Below, piece by piece: positions 33,201 through 45,200 of a stretch of 64,000 nucleotides of DNA; positions within the stretch are counted from its first letter, which is position 1, and the number at the start of each line of letters is the position of its first letter. This DNA is from Frigoribacterium sp. PhB116 (GTDB lineage: Bacteria > Actinomycetota > Actinomycetes > Actinomycetales > Microbacteriaceae), in assembly GCF_004364285.1 (NCBI RefSeq), contig NZ_SOBE01000003.1:1-64000 (forward strand), in the 5' to 3' direction. Below the pieces are notes generated by a model. It was not told the DNA's origin and did not search any database. It saw only the letters and a program-made list of their open reading frames with translations. A program made the translations under genes and the position numbers.

Positions 33201-36200
33201 CGTGAAGGCGAACGAGACGCCGTCGCCGACGCGGCCGGTCGTGCCCGAGGGCCCGGCGGTCAGCGCGCCCGTCTTCGTGAGCGCGAGCGAGGCCGTGCCG
33301 TCGAGGCGCACCTCCTGCACCTCGGAGGCGCGGACGGCGGGGCCGCTCGGCGGCGTACCCACGACGCTGCCGCGCGAGGCGACGACGCCGCGGTCGACGT
33401 CGGCCTGCGTGAGCACGTAGCTCGCCGTCGCCGTGACCGTCCGGCCGGGCGCGAGGGTGCCGGCCGCCGCGGGCCAGCCGCCGTACGAGACGACGGAGGC
33501 GCGGGCCTGGTCGTCCGACACGACGACGCCCGAGAGGGTCGCGTCCCCCGTGTTCGTGACGAGGTACTCGTAGCGGACGACGTCGCCGGCCACCCCGGCG
33601 GCCCCGGGCTCCAGGGTCGCCGTCTTGACGATCTGGACTGCGGGTGCGGTCACGGCCGTCGCCAGGGCGGCGCCGTCGCGGACGACGAGGGGGTCGCCGG
33701 CGCCGGCCGGCGGAGCGGCACGGAGCGTCGCGACGTTCACCAGCGCGCCGGAGTCGACGTCGGCCTGCGTCACGACCCGGTCGACCGTCGTGGTGACGCG
33801 CTGGCCCGGGGCGAGCGTGCCGGGGGTGCCCGGCCAGGTCGCCGGCGCGACGACGCCGGAGGGGTCCGCCTCCGTGGCGGTCATCGGGTCGGTCACGACG
33901 ACGTCGGAGAGCGTCACCGTGCCGGTGTTCGCGACCGCGATCGTGAAGCGGGCGACGTCGCCGACGCGACCGGCGCCTCCGGCGACCCACGACGCCGTCT
34001 TGTCGACCGAGGCCGAGGCGGTCCGCGCGAGCTCGACGCCGGCGGCGGCGTCGGACGCGACGACCGAGCCGTCGGGCGTCGTGCCCGTGGTGCGGGCCGA
34101 CGAGCTCACGGCGCCGGCGTCGACGTCGGCCTGGGTCAGCACGTACCTCGCGGTGGCGGTGACGCTCTCGCCGGGCAGCAGGCGGTTCGTCGGGCTCGGC
34201 CAGGGGCCGAAGACGACCGGGGAGGCACCGGTCAGGGCGTCCGCCAGGGTCACGCCGGTGAGGGTGGCCGTCCCGGTGTTCGTCACGACGTACGAGAACT
34301 CGACCGTGTCGCCGGCGACGCCCGCGGCACCCGTCGCGAGGGCGGCGGTCTTCTCGACGCCGATCGCGGCGGCCGTGGGGGCGGTGGACGCCGTGGCCGC
34401 GCTGCTCGCGGTCAGCGGTGCGCCGGTCGGCGGGCTGGCGAGCACCCGCGCCGAGTTCACGACCGAGCCGCTGTCGGCGTCGGCCTGGGTGACCCGGTAG
34501 GTCGCCGTGCCGGTGACGGTCTCGCCCGGCGCGAGGCGCCCGGCGGTCCCGCTCGGCCAGGTCGCGACGGCCACGGGCGAGAGCCCGACGAGGGCGTCGT
34601 CGAACACGACGCCGTCGAGGGTGACGGTGCCGGTGTTCGTCGCGGTGAAGGTGTACCGGAGCGCGTCGCCGGGCGCCGTGCCCGTGGCCGGCGCGACGGT
34701 CTTCGCGAACGCCAGCGCGGGCTGCGGCGGCACGACGACGGTCTTCTCGTCGCTCGCGGTCACGGTCTGCGCAGGCGCCGACGAGCGGCCGGAGGTCGTC
34801 GCGACGGACGACACCGAGCCGCGGTCGACGTCGGCCTGGGTCAGCACGTAGAAGGCGGTCGCCTGCACGGACTCGCCGGGCGCCAGGGTGCCGGCGGTGC
34901 CGCCCGGCCAGGTGCCCGTGGTGATCGTGCCGAGGCCCTGCTGGCCGTCGGCGAGGACGACGCCGGTGAGCGTCGTGTTGCCCTGGTTCGTGACGGTGAA
35001 CGAGTACTCGACCCGGTCGCCGGCGCGACCGGTCGCGCCCTCGGCGAGCTGCGCCTCCTTCGTCAGGCCCACGACCGGGCCCTGCGGCGCCGCCTGCACG
35101 GTGGCCGACGCGGGTCGGCGGACGACGGTGCCGTCGGGCGCGGTGGCGAAGGCCGTGGCCGTGTTCGTGATCGCGCCGCCGGCGTCGAGGTCGCTCTGGC
35201 GGATCGTGTACGAGGCGCGTCCCATGACCCGCTCGCCCGGGGCGAGCACGCCCACGGCGCCCGGCCAGCGGTCGAACGTCACGTCGCTGAGGCCCGGCAT
35301 CTCGTCGACGATGTCGAGCAGACTGAGCGTGACCGTGCCGGTGTTGCGCACCTGGAACGTGTAGTCGACGCCCTGGCCCACCTGGCCGGTCGTGCCGGCG
35401 GCGAGGCGCCCTGCCTTGGTGAACGACATGGTCGAGACCTGGTCGACCGTGACTCCGGCCGTGGCGTCGGCGCGCACGGGCGTGCCGCCGGGGCCGGTGC
35501 CGGTCACGTGGGAGGCGCTGGTCACGCCCCCGGCGTCGACGTCGGCCTGGGTGAGCGTGTACGTCGTCGTCGCGGTGACGCTCTGGCCGGGCGCGAGGCG
35601 ACCGGCGGTGCCGCCGGGCCAGGCGCCGAAGACGGGAGCGGGGGCGCCGACCTGGTCGTCGGCGAGCTGGACGCCCGTGACGGTCTGGTTGCCGGGGTTG
35701 GTGACGACCCAGCTGAGCTGGACGGCGTCGCCGGCGACGCCGCGCGCCCCCGGCGCGAGCGCCTCGGTCTTGGTCAGCGCGAGGGCAGGTCGTCCGGAGC
35801 TGGTCGCGAGCGTCGCGGCGTCCGACGCGCGCACGGTCTCGCCGCGTGCCGGCTGGGCCGAGACCGTGGCGCGGTTCGCGACCGAGCCGGCGTCGAGGTC
35901 CTGCTGCGTGAGGACGTAGGAGGCGGCGCCCGCCGCGGTCTCCCCCGGCGCGAGCACGCCCACGACGGCCGGCCACTGCCAGGCGATCGTGCCGAGGCCC
36001 GGCAGCGGGTCGGCCACGTCGACGCCCGAGAGCGTCACGGCGCCGGTGTTGCCGACGGTGAACGAGTAGCTGGCGACGTCGCCGACCGCACCCGCGCCTC
36101 CTGCGGCGTACGTCACCGACTTGTCGAGCGACACGGCGGCGGGCGCGGTCAGCGGCGTCGACGCGGAGGTGCGCGCGGCGACCGCGTCGCCCTGCGGCGA

Positions 36201-39200
36201 GGTGCCGGAGGCGACGGCCGGCGACGAGAGACCTCCGGCGTCGACGTCGGCCTGGGTCAACACGTGGGTGGCCGTCGCGGTGACGCTCTGCCCGGGGGCG
36301 AGCGTCCCCGCCGAGGTCGGCCAGGAGCCGACGACGAGGTCGGAGAGCCCGGCCTGCGCGTCGGACAGCACGACGTCGGTCAGCGTCGACGTGCCCGTGT
36401 TCGTCACGGTGAACGAGTACGTCACGACGTCGCCGGCCACGCCCGCGGCGCCGACGGGCAGCACCTGGGTCTTGGCGACCGAGAGCGCGGGCGTCGTCGG
36501 GGCGAGCGCGAGGGTGTGCACGCCGGTGCCCGTGACGGGCTCGCCCGAGGGCGGGGTCGCGGTGGCGAGCGCCTGGTTGACGACCGCTCCGGCGTCGGCG
36601 TCGCCCTGCGTGACCGTGTACGACGCGGTGGCGCGCACCTGCTCGCCGGGGCCGACCTGGCCCACCGGGCCGGGCCACTCGCCGAAGCGGACGTCGCCGA
36701 CGCCGGCGAGGGCGTCGCGCACCGTCAGCAAGTTCAGGGTCACGTTGCCGCGGTTGACGACGACGAACTCGTAGTCGATGCGGTCGCCGACCACGCCGCG
36801 TGCGCCGTCGGCGAGCGTGCCGGTCTTGGTGACCGCGACGTCGGGCCGCTCGACGACCTCGGTGCGCGCGTCGGCGGTGCCGGCGACGCGGGCGCCGCTC
36901 GGCGGGGTGCCGCGCGTGGTGGCCGTGCTCGACACGCCGCCCGCGTCGACCTCGGCCTGGCTGAGCACGTGGGTCGCGGTCGCGGTGACCGACCGGCCGG
37001 GGGCGAGGGTGCCCGCCGTGCCGCCCGGCCAGGGGCCGAACACGGCGTCGGTGACGCGCGCCTGGCCGTCGCGCACGGTGACGCCGGTGAGCGTGACGCC
37101 TCCGGTGTTCGTGACGACGTACGAGTACTGGACGGTGTCGCCGGCGACGCCGGTGGCGTCGGGCGCGAGAGCCTGCGTCTTGACGATGCCGATCGACGGC
37201 GCGGCCGAGGTCGCGACGACGGAGGCGGAGGCCCTCGCCGTCGGGGCGGCGCCCGAGCCCGCGGGAGGCGTGCCGCCCGCCGAGGCGGTGTTGACCGCCG
37301 CGCCGGAGTCGACGTCGGCCTGCGTGACCACGCGGTCGGTCGTCGCGGCGATCGACTCGCCGGGCAGCAGCGTGCCCTCCGCGGTCGGCCACGTGCCGTA
37401 CTGCAGCGGCGTCGCGTCGGCCAGCGCCTCGACGATCGCGACGCCGGTCAGCGTCGTCGTGCCGGTGTTGCGCGCCGTCAGCGTGTAGCGCAGGGTGTCG
37501 CCGAGCTGGACGGACGGGACGGCCGAGCCGTCGGTCGCGGATGCCCGCTTGTCGAGGACGAGCGCGTTGTCGCGGGTGCTCACGACCGAGCCGTCGGCCT
37601 GGTCGGTGACGACCCGCGGGGTGCCCGGGCCGCCGGGCGTGCCCGACGCGCCGGGCGCCGTGCCGCGGGCGACCGCCGAGGAGGCGATGCCCCCGGCGTC
37701 GACGTCGGCCTGCGTCAGCCGGTAGGTCGCGGTGGCGGTGATCGACTGGCCGGGCGTCAGGGTGCGGTCCGCGTTCGGCCACGGGCCGAAGACGATCTCG
37801 GAGATCCCGGGCTGGGCGTCGGTCAGCTGCACGTCGCTGAGGGTCGTGTCTCCCGCGTTGGTCAGCGTGTACGCGAAGCGCACCTCGTCCCCGGCGACGC
37901 CACGGGCGCCTCCGTCGAGCTGCTCGGCCTTGTCGAGCGTGACCGAGGGCGACTGGGCGGCGGTGTCGAGGGTGAACGAGCGGGTCGAGGTGATCGGGTC
38001 GCCGGCGGGCGGGTTCGCGATGGCCGTGGCGGTGTTCTCGACCCGGCCGCGGTCGACGTCGGCCTGGGACACCCGATACGACGCGGTGCCCTGGGCCGAG
38101 CTGCCGGGCGCGAGCGAGCGGCCCTCGCCGAGACCCGTGTACGTGACGGCACCGATGCCGGGCAGCGGGTCGCTGACCTCGATCAGGTACAGGGTCACGT
38201 TGCCCGTGTTGACGACGTCGAAGGCGTAGTCGACGCGGTCGCCGAGGCGACCGGCCGCGCCGCCGGCGAAGGCGCCGGTCTTCTCGAACGAGTAGCCGGG
38301 CGCGGCGGCGACGAGCAGGCTGCGCACGTCGGCGGCCTCGACGCGGTCGCCCGCGGCGTCGACCGAGCGTGCCGTCACGGAGGCGGCGCTCCGGACGCGT
38401 CCGGCGTCGACGTCGGCCTGGGTCAGCGTGTACGAGGCCGTGAAGCGCACCGTCTGCCCGGGCGCGATGCGGCTGTCGCCCGTCCACGGGCCGCCGTCGG
38501 CGAGGGCGACGTCGCCGAGGCGGGCCTGGTCGTCGCTCACGACGACGTCGGTCAGGGTCGAGGCGCCCGTGTTCGTCACGTCGAAGGTGAACGAGACGCG
38601 GTCGCCGGCACGGTGCACCGCGGCGTCGGGGTCGGCGAACAGCTCGGTCTTGACGAGGCCGACCTGCGCGGCGGCGTCGAGCTGGATCGAGGCGCTCGCG
38701 ACGCCGGTGGGCGTCGTGCCGTCGGGGGCCGACGCGGAGGCGGTGGCCCGGTTGACGAGCAGGCCGTCGTTCGCGTCGACGTCGGCCTGCGTCACCACGT
38801 GGCGCCCGGTGCCCTTGACGGACTCCCCCGGCAGCAGCGTGCCGGCGGCCGCGGGCCACGGCCCGAGCTGCACGGTCACGCCTGCCATGTCGTCGGCCAC
38901 GCCCACGCCGGTCAGCGTCGTGTTGCCCGTGTTCGTGACGAGGAACGAGTACACGACCGTCTCGCCGACGTCGGTCTGCTGGCCGTTGGTCGTCGAGGCG
39001 TCGAACGCGGCCGTCTTGGCCAGCGCGAGCGCGGGCGCCCGGGTGACGGGCGCCTCCGCTTCGGCGGTCGCCTGGACGGGCCGGCCGTCGGACGCCGTGC
39101 CCGAGGCGGTCGCGGCCGAGCCGATGCGGCCCGCGTCGACGTCGGCCTGCGTCAGGCGGTAGGCGCCCGTCGCCGTGGCGCTCTCGCCCGGGCGCAGCGT

Positions 39201-42200
39201 CACGGTCGTCGAGGTGCCCGAGCCCCAGGTCACCGCCGAGAGGCGGGCCTGCTCGTCGAGGATCGAGATGCCCGAGACGGTCACGTTGCCGGTGTTGGTG
39301 ACGACGTAGGTGAAGACGGCGCCGTCGTTCGCCGTCGTGGGGCCCGAGGCCGGCGGCGTGACGGTCTCGGTCTTGGTCAGCTCGAGGCGGGGCGCGCTCG
39401 TGGCGGTGGCCACGGTCGCGGCCGCGGTGGCCGTGACGGTCCCGCCGCCGGCCCCGGTCGCCGTCGCGCGTGCCGTGTTGACGACGGCTCCCGCGTCGAC
39501 GTCGCCCTGCGTCAGCACCGAGGAGGCCGTGGCCGTCGCCCGCTCGCCGGGCGCGAGCACGCCGTCGGCGCCCGGCCAGGAGACGACGGGCGTCGTGATG
39601 CCGGGCAGGGCGTCGGTGATCGCCGCGCCGGACAGCGTCACCGTGCCGGTGTTGACCAGCACGAAGCGCCACTCGACCGTGTCGCCGACCGCACCGGCGC
39701 CTCCTGCGGTCACCGCCCCGGTCTTCGTCAGCTGGACGCCCGGCGCCTGCCGGGTCGTGACCTGTCCGTCGGCGTCGGCGCGCACCACGGCGCCGCGCGG
39801 AGCGGTGCCCGTGGCGGTCGCGTTCGAGCCGACCCGCCCGGCGTCGACGTCGGCCTGCACGAGGGTGAAGCTCGAGCTCGCCGTCACCGACTGGCCGGGG
39901 GCCAGGGTGCCGGCGGTGCCGCCCGGCCAGGCGCCGTAGACGACGGCCGTGGCGCGGGGCTGCTCGTCGGCCACGCCGACGCCGGTGAGGGTCGTCGTGC
40001 CCGTGTTCGTGATCGTGTAGCCGAGGTCGACCGTGTCGCCGACGTCGCCGGCCGCCGTGCCGCGGAGGGCCTCGGTCTTGACGAGCCCGATCGCCTGGCT
40101 GCCCACGGCCGTGGGGACGGTCTCGGCGTCGGACGCCGTGACGGTCGTGCCGGGAGCGCCGCCGTCTGCGGCGCCGGCCGGTCCGGTCGCGGAGGCGGTG
40201 GCCGTGTTCGCGACGCTGCCCGCGTCGACGTCGGCCTGGGTCAGCACGTAGGTCGCCGTGGCGCGCACGGTCTGGCCGGGGGCGAGCTGGCCGCTCACCG
40301 CGCCGGGCCAGGTGCCGTACGAGATGGCCGAGAGGCCGGGCAGGCGGTCCTCGACGGTGACGCCCGAGACGGTCTGCGAGCCCGTGTTCATCACGTCGAA
40401 GCGGTAGGTGACGCGGCTGCCGACCGCGCCCGAGCCGGCCACGACGGCCGTCTTGTCGAGGGCGATCGCCGGGGCGGAGCCGATCGGCTGCACGGCCGTC
40501 GCCTCGGCCGACGTCTGGACGCCCTGCGGCGTCGCGCCGCGCACGGAGGCGCGGTTGGCCACGCTGCCGGCGTCGGCGTCGGCCTGGGTCACGACGTAGC
40601 GGGCCGTGGCGGTGACGGTCTCCCCCGGGGCGAGGCGGCCGGCGGCGCCCGGCCACGTGTAGGCCAGGGTGCCGAGACCGGCCAGCGGGTCGGCGATGCC
40701 GACGCCGGTCAGGGTGACGGTGCCGCGGTTCGTGGCCGAGAAGCGGTAAACGAGCGCGTCGCCGGCGCGGCCGGCCGAGCCGCCCGCGACGGGCGCGACC
40801 TGCTTGGTCAGCGCGAGGGCGGGCGACGAGGTGATCGGCACGGTCGCGGCGCCGGAGGCGGTGGTCGCCGCCCCGCCGGGGGCCGTGCCGCGGGCCGTCG
40901 CCGTGTTGACGACCGCGCCGGCGTCGACGTCGGCCTGCGTCACGGCGGCCGAGGCGCGGGCGACGAGGGCCTGCCCGGGCGCCAGCTGACCGGGGGTGCC
41001 CGGCCAGGTCAGCACGGGCTCGCTGAGGCCGGCGAGCGAGTCGCTCAGCACCACGGAGCCCAGCGTGACCGTGCCCGTGTTCGTCACGCGGATCGTGAAG
41101 TCGGCGACGTCGCCGGCGGCGCGGGTCGACCCGGCGCGCAGGGCGCCGCTCTTCGCGACGGCGAGCCCGGCGGTCTGCGGCACCGCGGTCGTGGCCGTCG
41201 CGCCCTGGGTCACGAGAGCGTTCTGGGGGGTCCGGCCGGAGGCGGTGGCCGTGTTCACGACGCTGCCCCGGTCGGCGTCCGCCTGCGTCAGGCGGTAGCT
41301 GGCCGTGGCCGTGACGGCCTGGCCGGGCGCGAGGGTGCCCGCGGTGCCGCTGGCCCAGGTGCCGTACGAGACGGCCGAGAGACCGGCCAGCGGATCGGTC
41401 ACGGCGACGCCGCGCAGCGTCACGGCGCCGGTGTTGACGACGCGGAACGAGTAGGTGACGACGTCGCCGGCGGCGCCCGTCGCGCCGGATGCGAGGGTGC
41501 CGGTCTTCGTCAGGCCGAGCGAGCCGGGCGCGCTGATCGGAGCCGTGGCGGAGCCCTGGCCCTGGACGGTGCCGAGCGCCGGGGTCCGGCCGGAGGCGGT
41601 GGCCGTGTTCACGACGGAGCCCGCGTCGGCGTCCGCCTGCGTCACGGCGTACGTCGCGGTCGCCGTCACGCGCTGGCCCGGCGCGAGCGTGCCGGGGGTG
41701 CCGCTCGGCCACGTGCCGTACGACACGGCGGAGAGCCCGGGCAGGGGGTCGGCGACCGCCACCGAGGTGAGGGTCTGCGTGCCCGAGTTCGTCGCGGTGA
41801 ACGTATAGGTGAGCACGTCGCCCGCGCGGGCCGCGGTGCCCGCGACCGACTTCGTCAGCGCGATCGCGGGGGCCGGGGCGACGGTGACGAGGGCGGACCC
41901 GCTCGCGCGCACCGCGCCTCCTGCGGGCGGGGTGCCGGAGGCGGTGGCCGTGTTCGCGACGCTGCCCCGGTCGACGTCGGCCTGGGTCAGCGCGTAGCGC
42001 GCGGTCGCCGTCACCTGCTGGCCCGGCGCGAGCGTGCCCGCGGTGCCCGGCCAGGTGCCGTACGTGACGGCCGAGAGCCCGGGCAGCGGGTCGGTCAGGG
42101 CGACGCCGGTGAGGCTGACGTTGCCCGAGTTGCGCACGGTGAACGTGTAGTCGACGCGGTCGCCGGCGCGGCCCTGGGCGTCGGCCGCGAGCAGGCCCGA

Positions 42201-45200
42201 CTTGGCGACGGAGATCGCGGGCGACGAGGCGACCGGCACGGTCGCGGCCGCGTTCGAGCTGGCCCGCTGGCCGTTCGCCGGGGTGCCGGTCGCGGTCGCC
42301 GTGTTGACGACGGAGCCCGCGTCGACGTCGGCCTGGGTGAGCGCGTAGCTGGCCGTCGCCGAGACCTGCTGGCCCGGTGCGAGACGGCCGGGGGTGCCGC
42401 TCGGCCAGGTGCCGAAGGCCACGCGGTCGGCCACCAGCGGGTCGGTGACCGCGACGCCGTCGAGGGTCGAGGCGCCCGTGTTGCGCACCGTGAACGACCA
42501 GGTGACGACGTCGCCGACACGGCCGGTCGCGCCCGGGGCGAGCGTGCCCGACTTGGTCAGCGAGACGGTGCTCGCCGCGGCCACGTCGACCGAGGCGGTG
42601 GCGGTCTGGCGCACCGCGGCTCCGGACGGCGGGTTGCCCTGCACGGTGGCCGTGTTCTGCACCCGGGCGGCGTCGACGTCGGCCTGGGTCAGCGTGTACG
42701 GCGCGGTCGCCGTGACGGCCTGCCCGGGGGCGAGGGTGCCGGCGGTGCCGCTCGGCCAGGTGCCGTACGTGATCGGGCCGACGCCGGCGACGGCGTCGGT
42801 GATCGTCACGCCGCGCAGGGTGACGGAGCCGGTGTTGGCGGCGCTGAAGCTCCAGGTGACGACGTCGCCGGCACGGCCGGAGGCACCGGCGGCGAGTGCG
42901 CCGGTCTTCGTCAGCGAGACGGACGAGCCGGTCGAGAGCGGCAGCGTCGCCGCGGCCGCCGACGAGACGGCCGCGCCGCTCGGGGGCGTGCCGGTGCCGG
43001 TGGCGCGGTTCACGACCGAGCCGGAGTCGACGTCGCTCTGCCGCACCGTGTAGGTCGCGGTCGCGGTGACCTGCTGGCCGGGGCGCAGGGTGCCGGAGGT
43101 GCCGCTCGGCCAGGTGCCGTAGCTGAAGGCCGAGAGACCGGTCAGCGGGTCGCTCGCGGCGACTCCCGTGAGCGTCTGGTTGCCCGTGTTCGACAACGTG
43201 ACGGTGTACGTGACGACGTCGCCGGCGACTCCGGCGGCGCCTGCGGGCAGCGCGGCGCGCTTGGTGGTGGCGAGGGCGGGCGCGGCGGCGACGGCGACGC
43301 TGGTCGAGGCCGTGTTCGACGTGACGGCGGCGCCGCTCGGCGACGCCGCGCGGGCGGTGGCCGTGTTCGGCACGGTGCCGCGGTCGACGTCGGCCTGGGG
43401 CAGCGTGTACGGGGCGGTGGCCGTGACCTGCTGCCCGGGGGCGAGGCGGCCGGCCGTGCCGCTCGGCCAGGTGCCGTAGGCGATCGTGCCGACGCCCGCG
43501 ACGCCGTCGGTGATCGTCGCGCCGGTGACGGTCTGGTTGCCGCTGTTGCGCAGCGTGAAGGAGAAGGTAACGACGTCGCCGGCACGGCCGGTGCTGCCGG
43601 CGGGGAGGGCGCCGGTCTTCGTGAGGGCGAGGGCCGGGTTCGCCGGCACGGCGGTGCGGGCGGTCGCGGAGGCGGTGGGCTGGGGGCCGCCGTCGGCGTC
43701 GGTGCCGACGACCTGGGCCGTGTTCGAGATCGAGGCGGAGTCGACGACCGCCTGCGTGAGGGCGAAGGTCGCGGTGGCGGTGACCGACTGCCCCTCGCCG
43801 AGGGTGCCGGCGGTGCCGCTGGGCCAGGCGCCGTAGGTGAGGCCGGAGAGGCCCGGGAGGCTCGTGTCCGTGATGCTGACGCCCGTGAGGGTGCCGCCGC
43901 CGGTGTTGCGGGCGGTGAAGGTGTAGGTGACGACGTCGCCCACGGCCCCGGTCGAGCCGGAGGGGAGCGCGCCCGTCTTCGTGAGCGCGATCGCGCTGAG
44001 GTGCACGGTCGTCGTGCCGGTGCTGGTGACGCTGACCGCGCTGTTGCCGGCGGCGGTGCCGGTCGCGGTGGCCGAGCTGACCTGGTTCGCCTGCGTGGGC
44101 GGCGGGCCGGTGCAGTTGAAGGTGACCACGGCACCGACCGCCAGGGTCCCGACGGTCCTCCGGCACTCCGGGTTGTCCGGATCGGCCACGACCACGTTCG
44201 TCAGCGCCACGGAGCCCGTGTTCGACACGGTGATCTGGAACCGCGTGTTCTCGGTGGCGACCCGGTACTGGTCGCCGATCGTGCCGTCGAGGCTCTTGAC
44301 CACCGTCAGGGAGGCGGTGGGCACGCTGAGCACGGCGCTGCGCAGCAGGTACGAGTCGCCGCTGGTGCCGATCTGCAGGTTGATCGAGGTGTCGCCCGCC
44401 TGGACGCCGGGAAGGGTCGTGGTCGCGGCGTCGACGCTCGCGTTCGTGAAGACCGGCGTGGCCGCCGACCCGGTCTGCGTGTAGCGCGTCGAGCCGTCGG
44501 CGCGGCTGATGCCGACGTTGTCCAGGGCCCCTGCGGCGTTGGGGATCTCGGCGTACGCCCCGGCCTGGCGGTTGTAGCGCATGTAGTCGCCGGTGATGCC
44601 CCGGTCGCCCTCGAACAGCGTGTAGCCGAAGCGGGCGGCGCCGAGCGACGAGAAGCCCGAGAACGCGACGGTGAGGTCGGGGTCGGAGGCGCCCTCGCGC
44701 ACGTGGCCCTCGTAGTAGATGACGCTGTGCGGCTCGGAGGCGGTGTTGCCGGGGACGTAGCTGCCGTAGTCGTAGACGACCGTCAGCGACCAGCCGGCGT
44801 AGCAGCCCGCCCCGACGGGGGCCCAGATGTCGCCGGCCGAGACGGCGAGCGCGCTGCCGGTGGCGGCGCCCGCGAAGGCGGCCGTCACGTCGGCGCCGGC
44901 GCTGTAGTAGAGCGCCGTGCCGGGGGCCGTGGCGGCGGTGTCCTCGAGCACGCCGGTCGCGGGGACGCTGCGCACGGCGGCCGAGCCGACCTTGAGCTTG
45001 GCCGCCTGCGTGCGGTAGCCCGACGAGCTGTCGGGACGGGTCGCCAGCGGCGACTGGCCGCTGACCACCTGGTTCTGCGTCAGGGCGCCGCAGCGCAGCG
45101 CGTCGGCTCCGGTGCGCCCCGCGAAGACGCCCGTGTTCGCGCTCCAGCTGAGGAAGGCCTTCGCGACGGTGGCGCCGGAGGGGATGGTGACGGAGGCGGA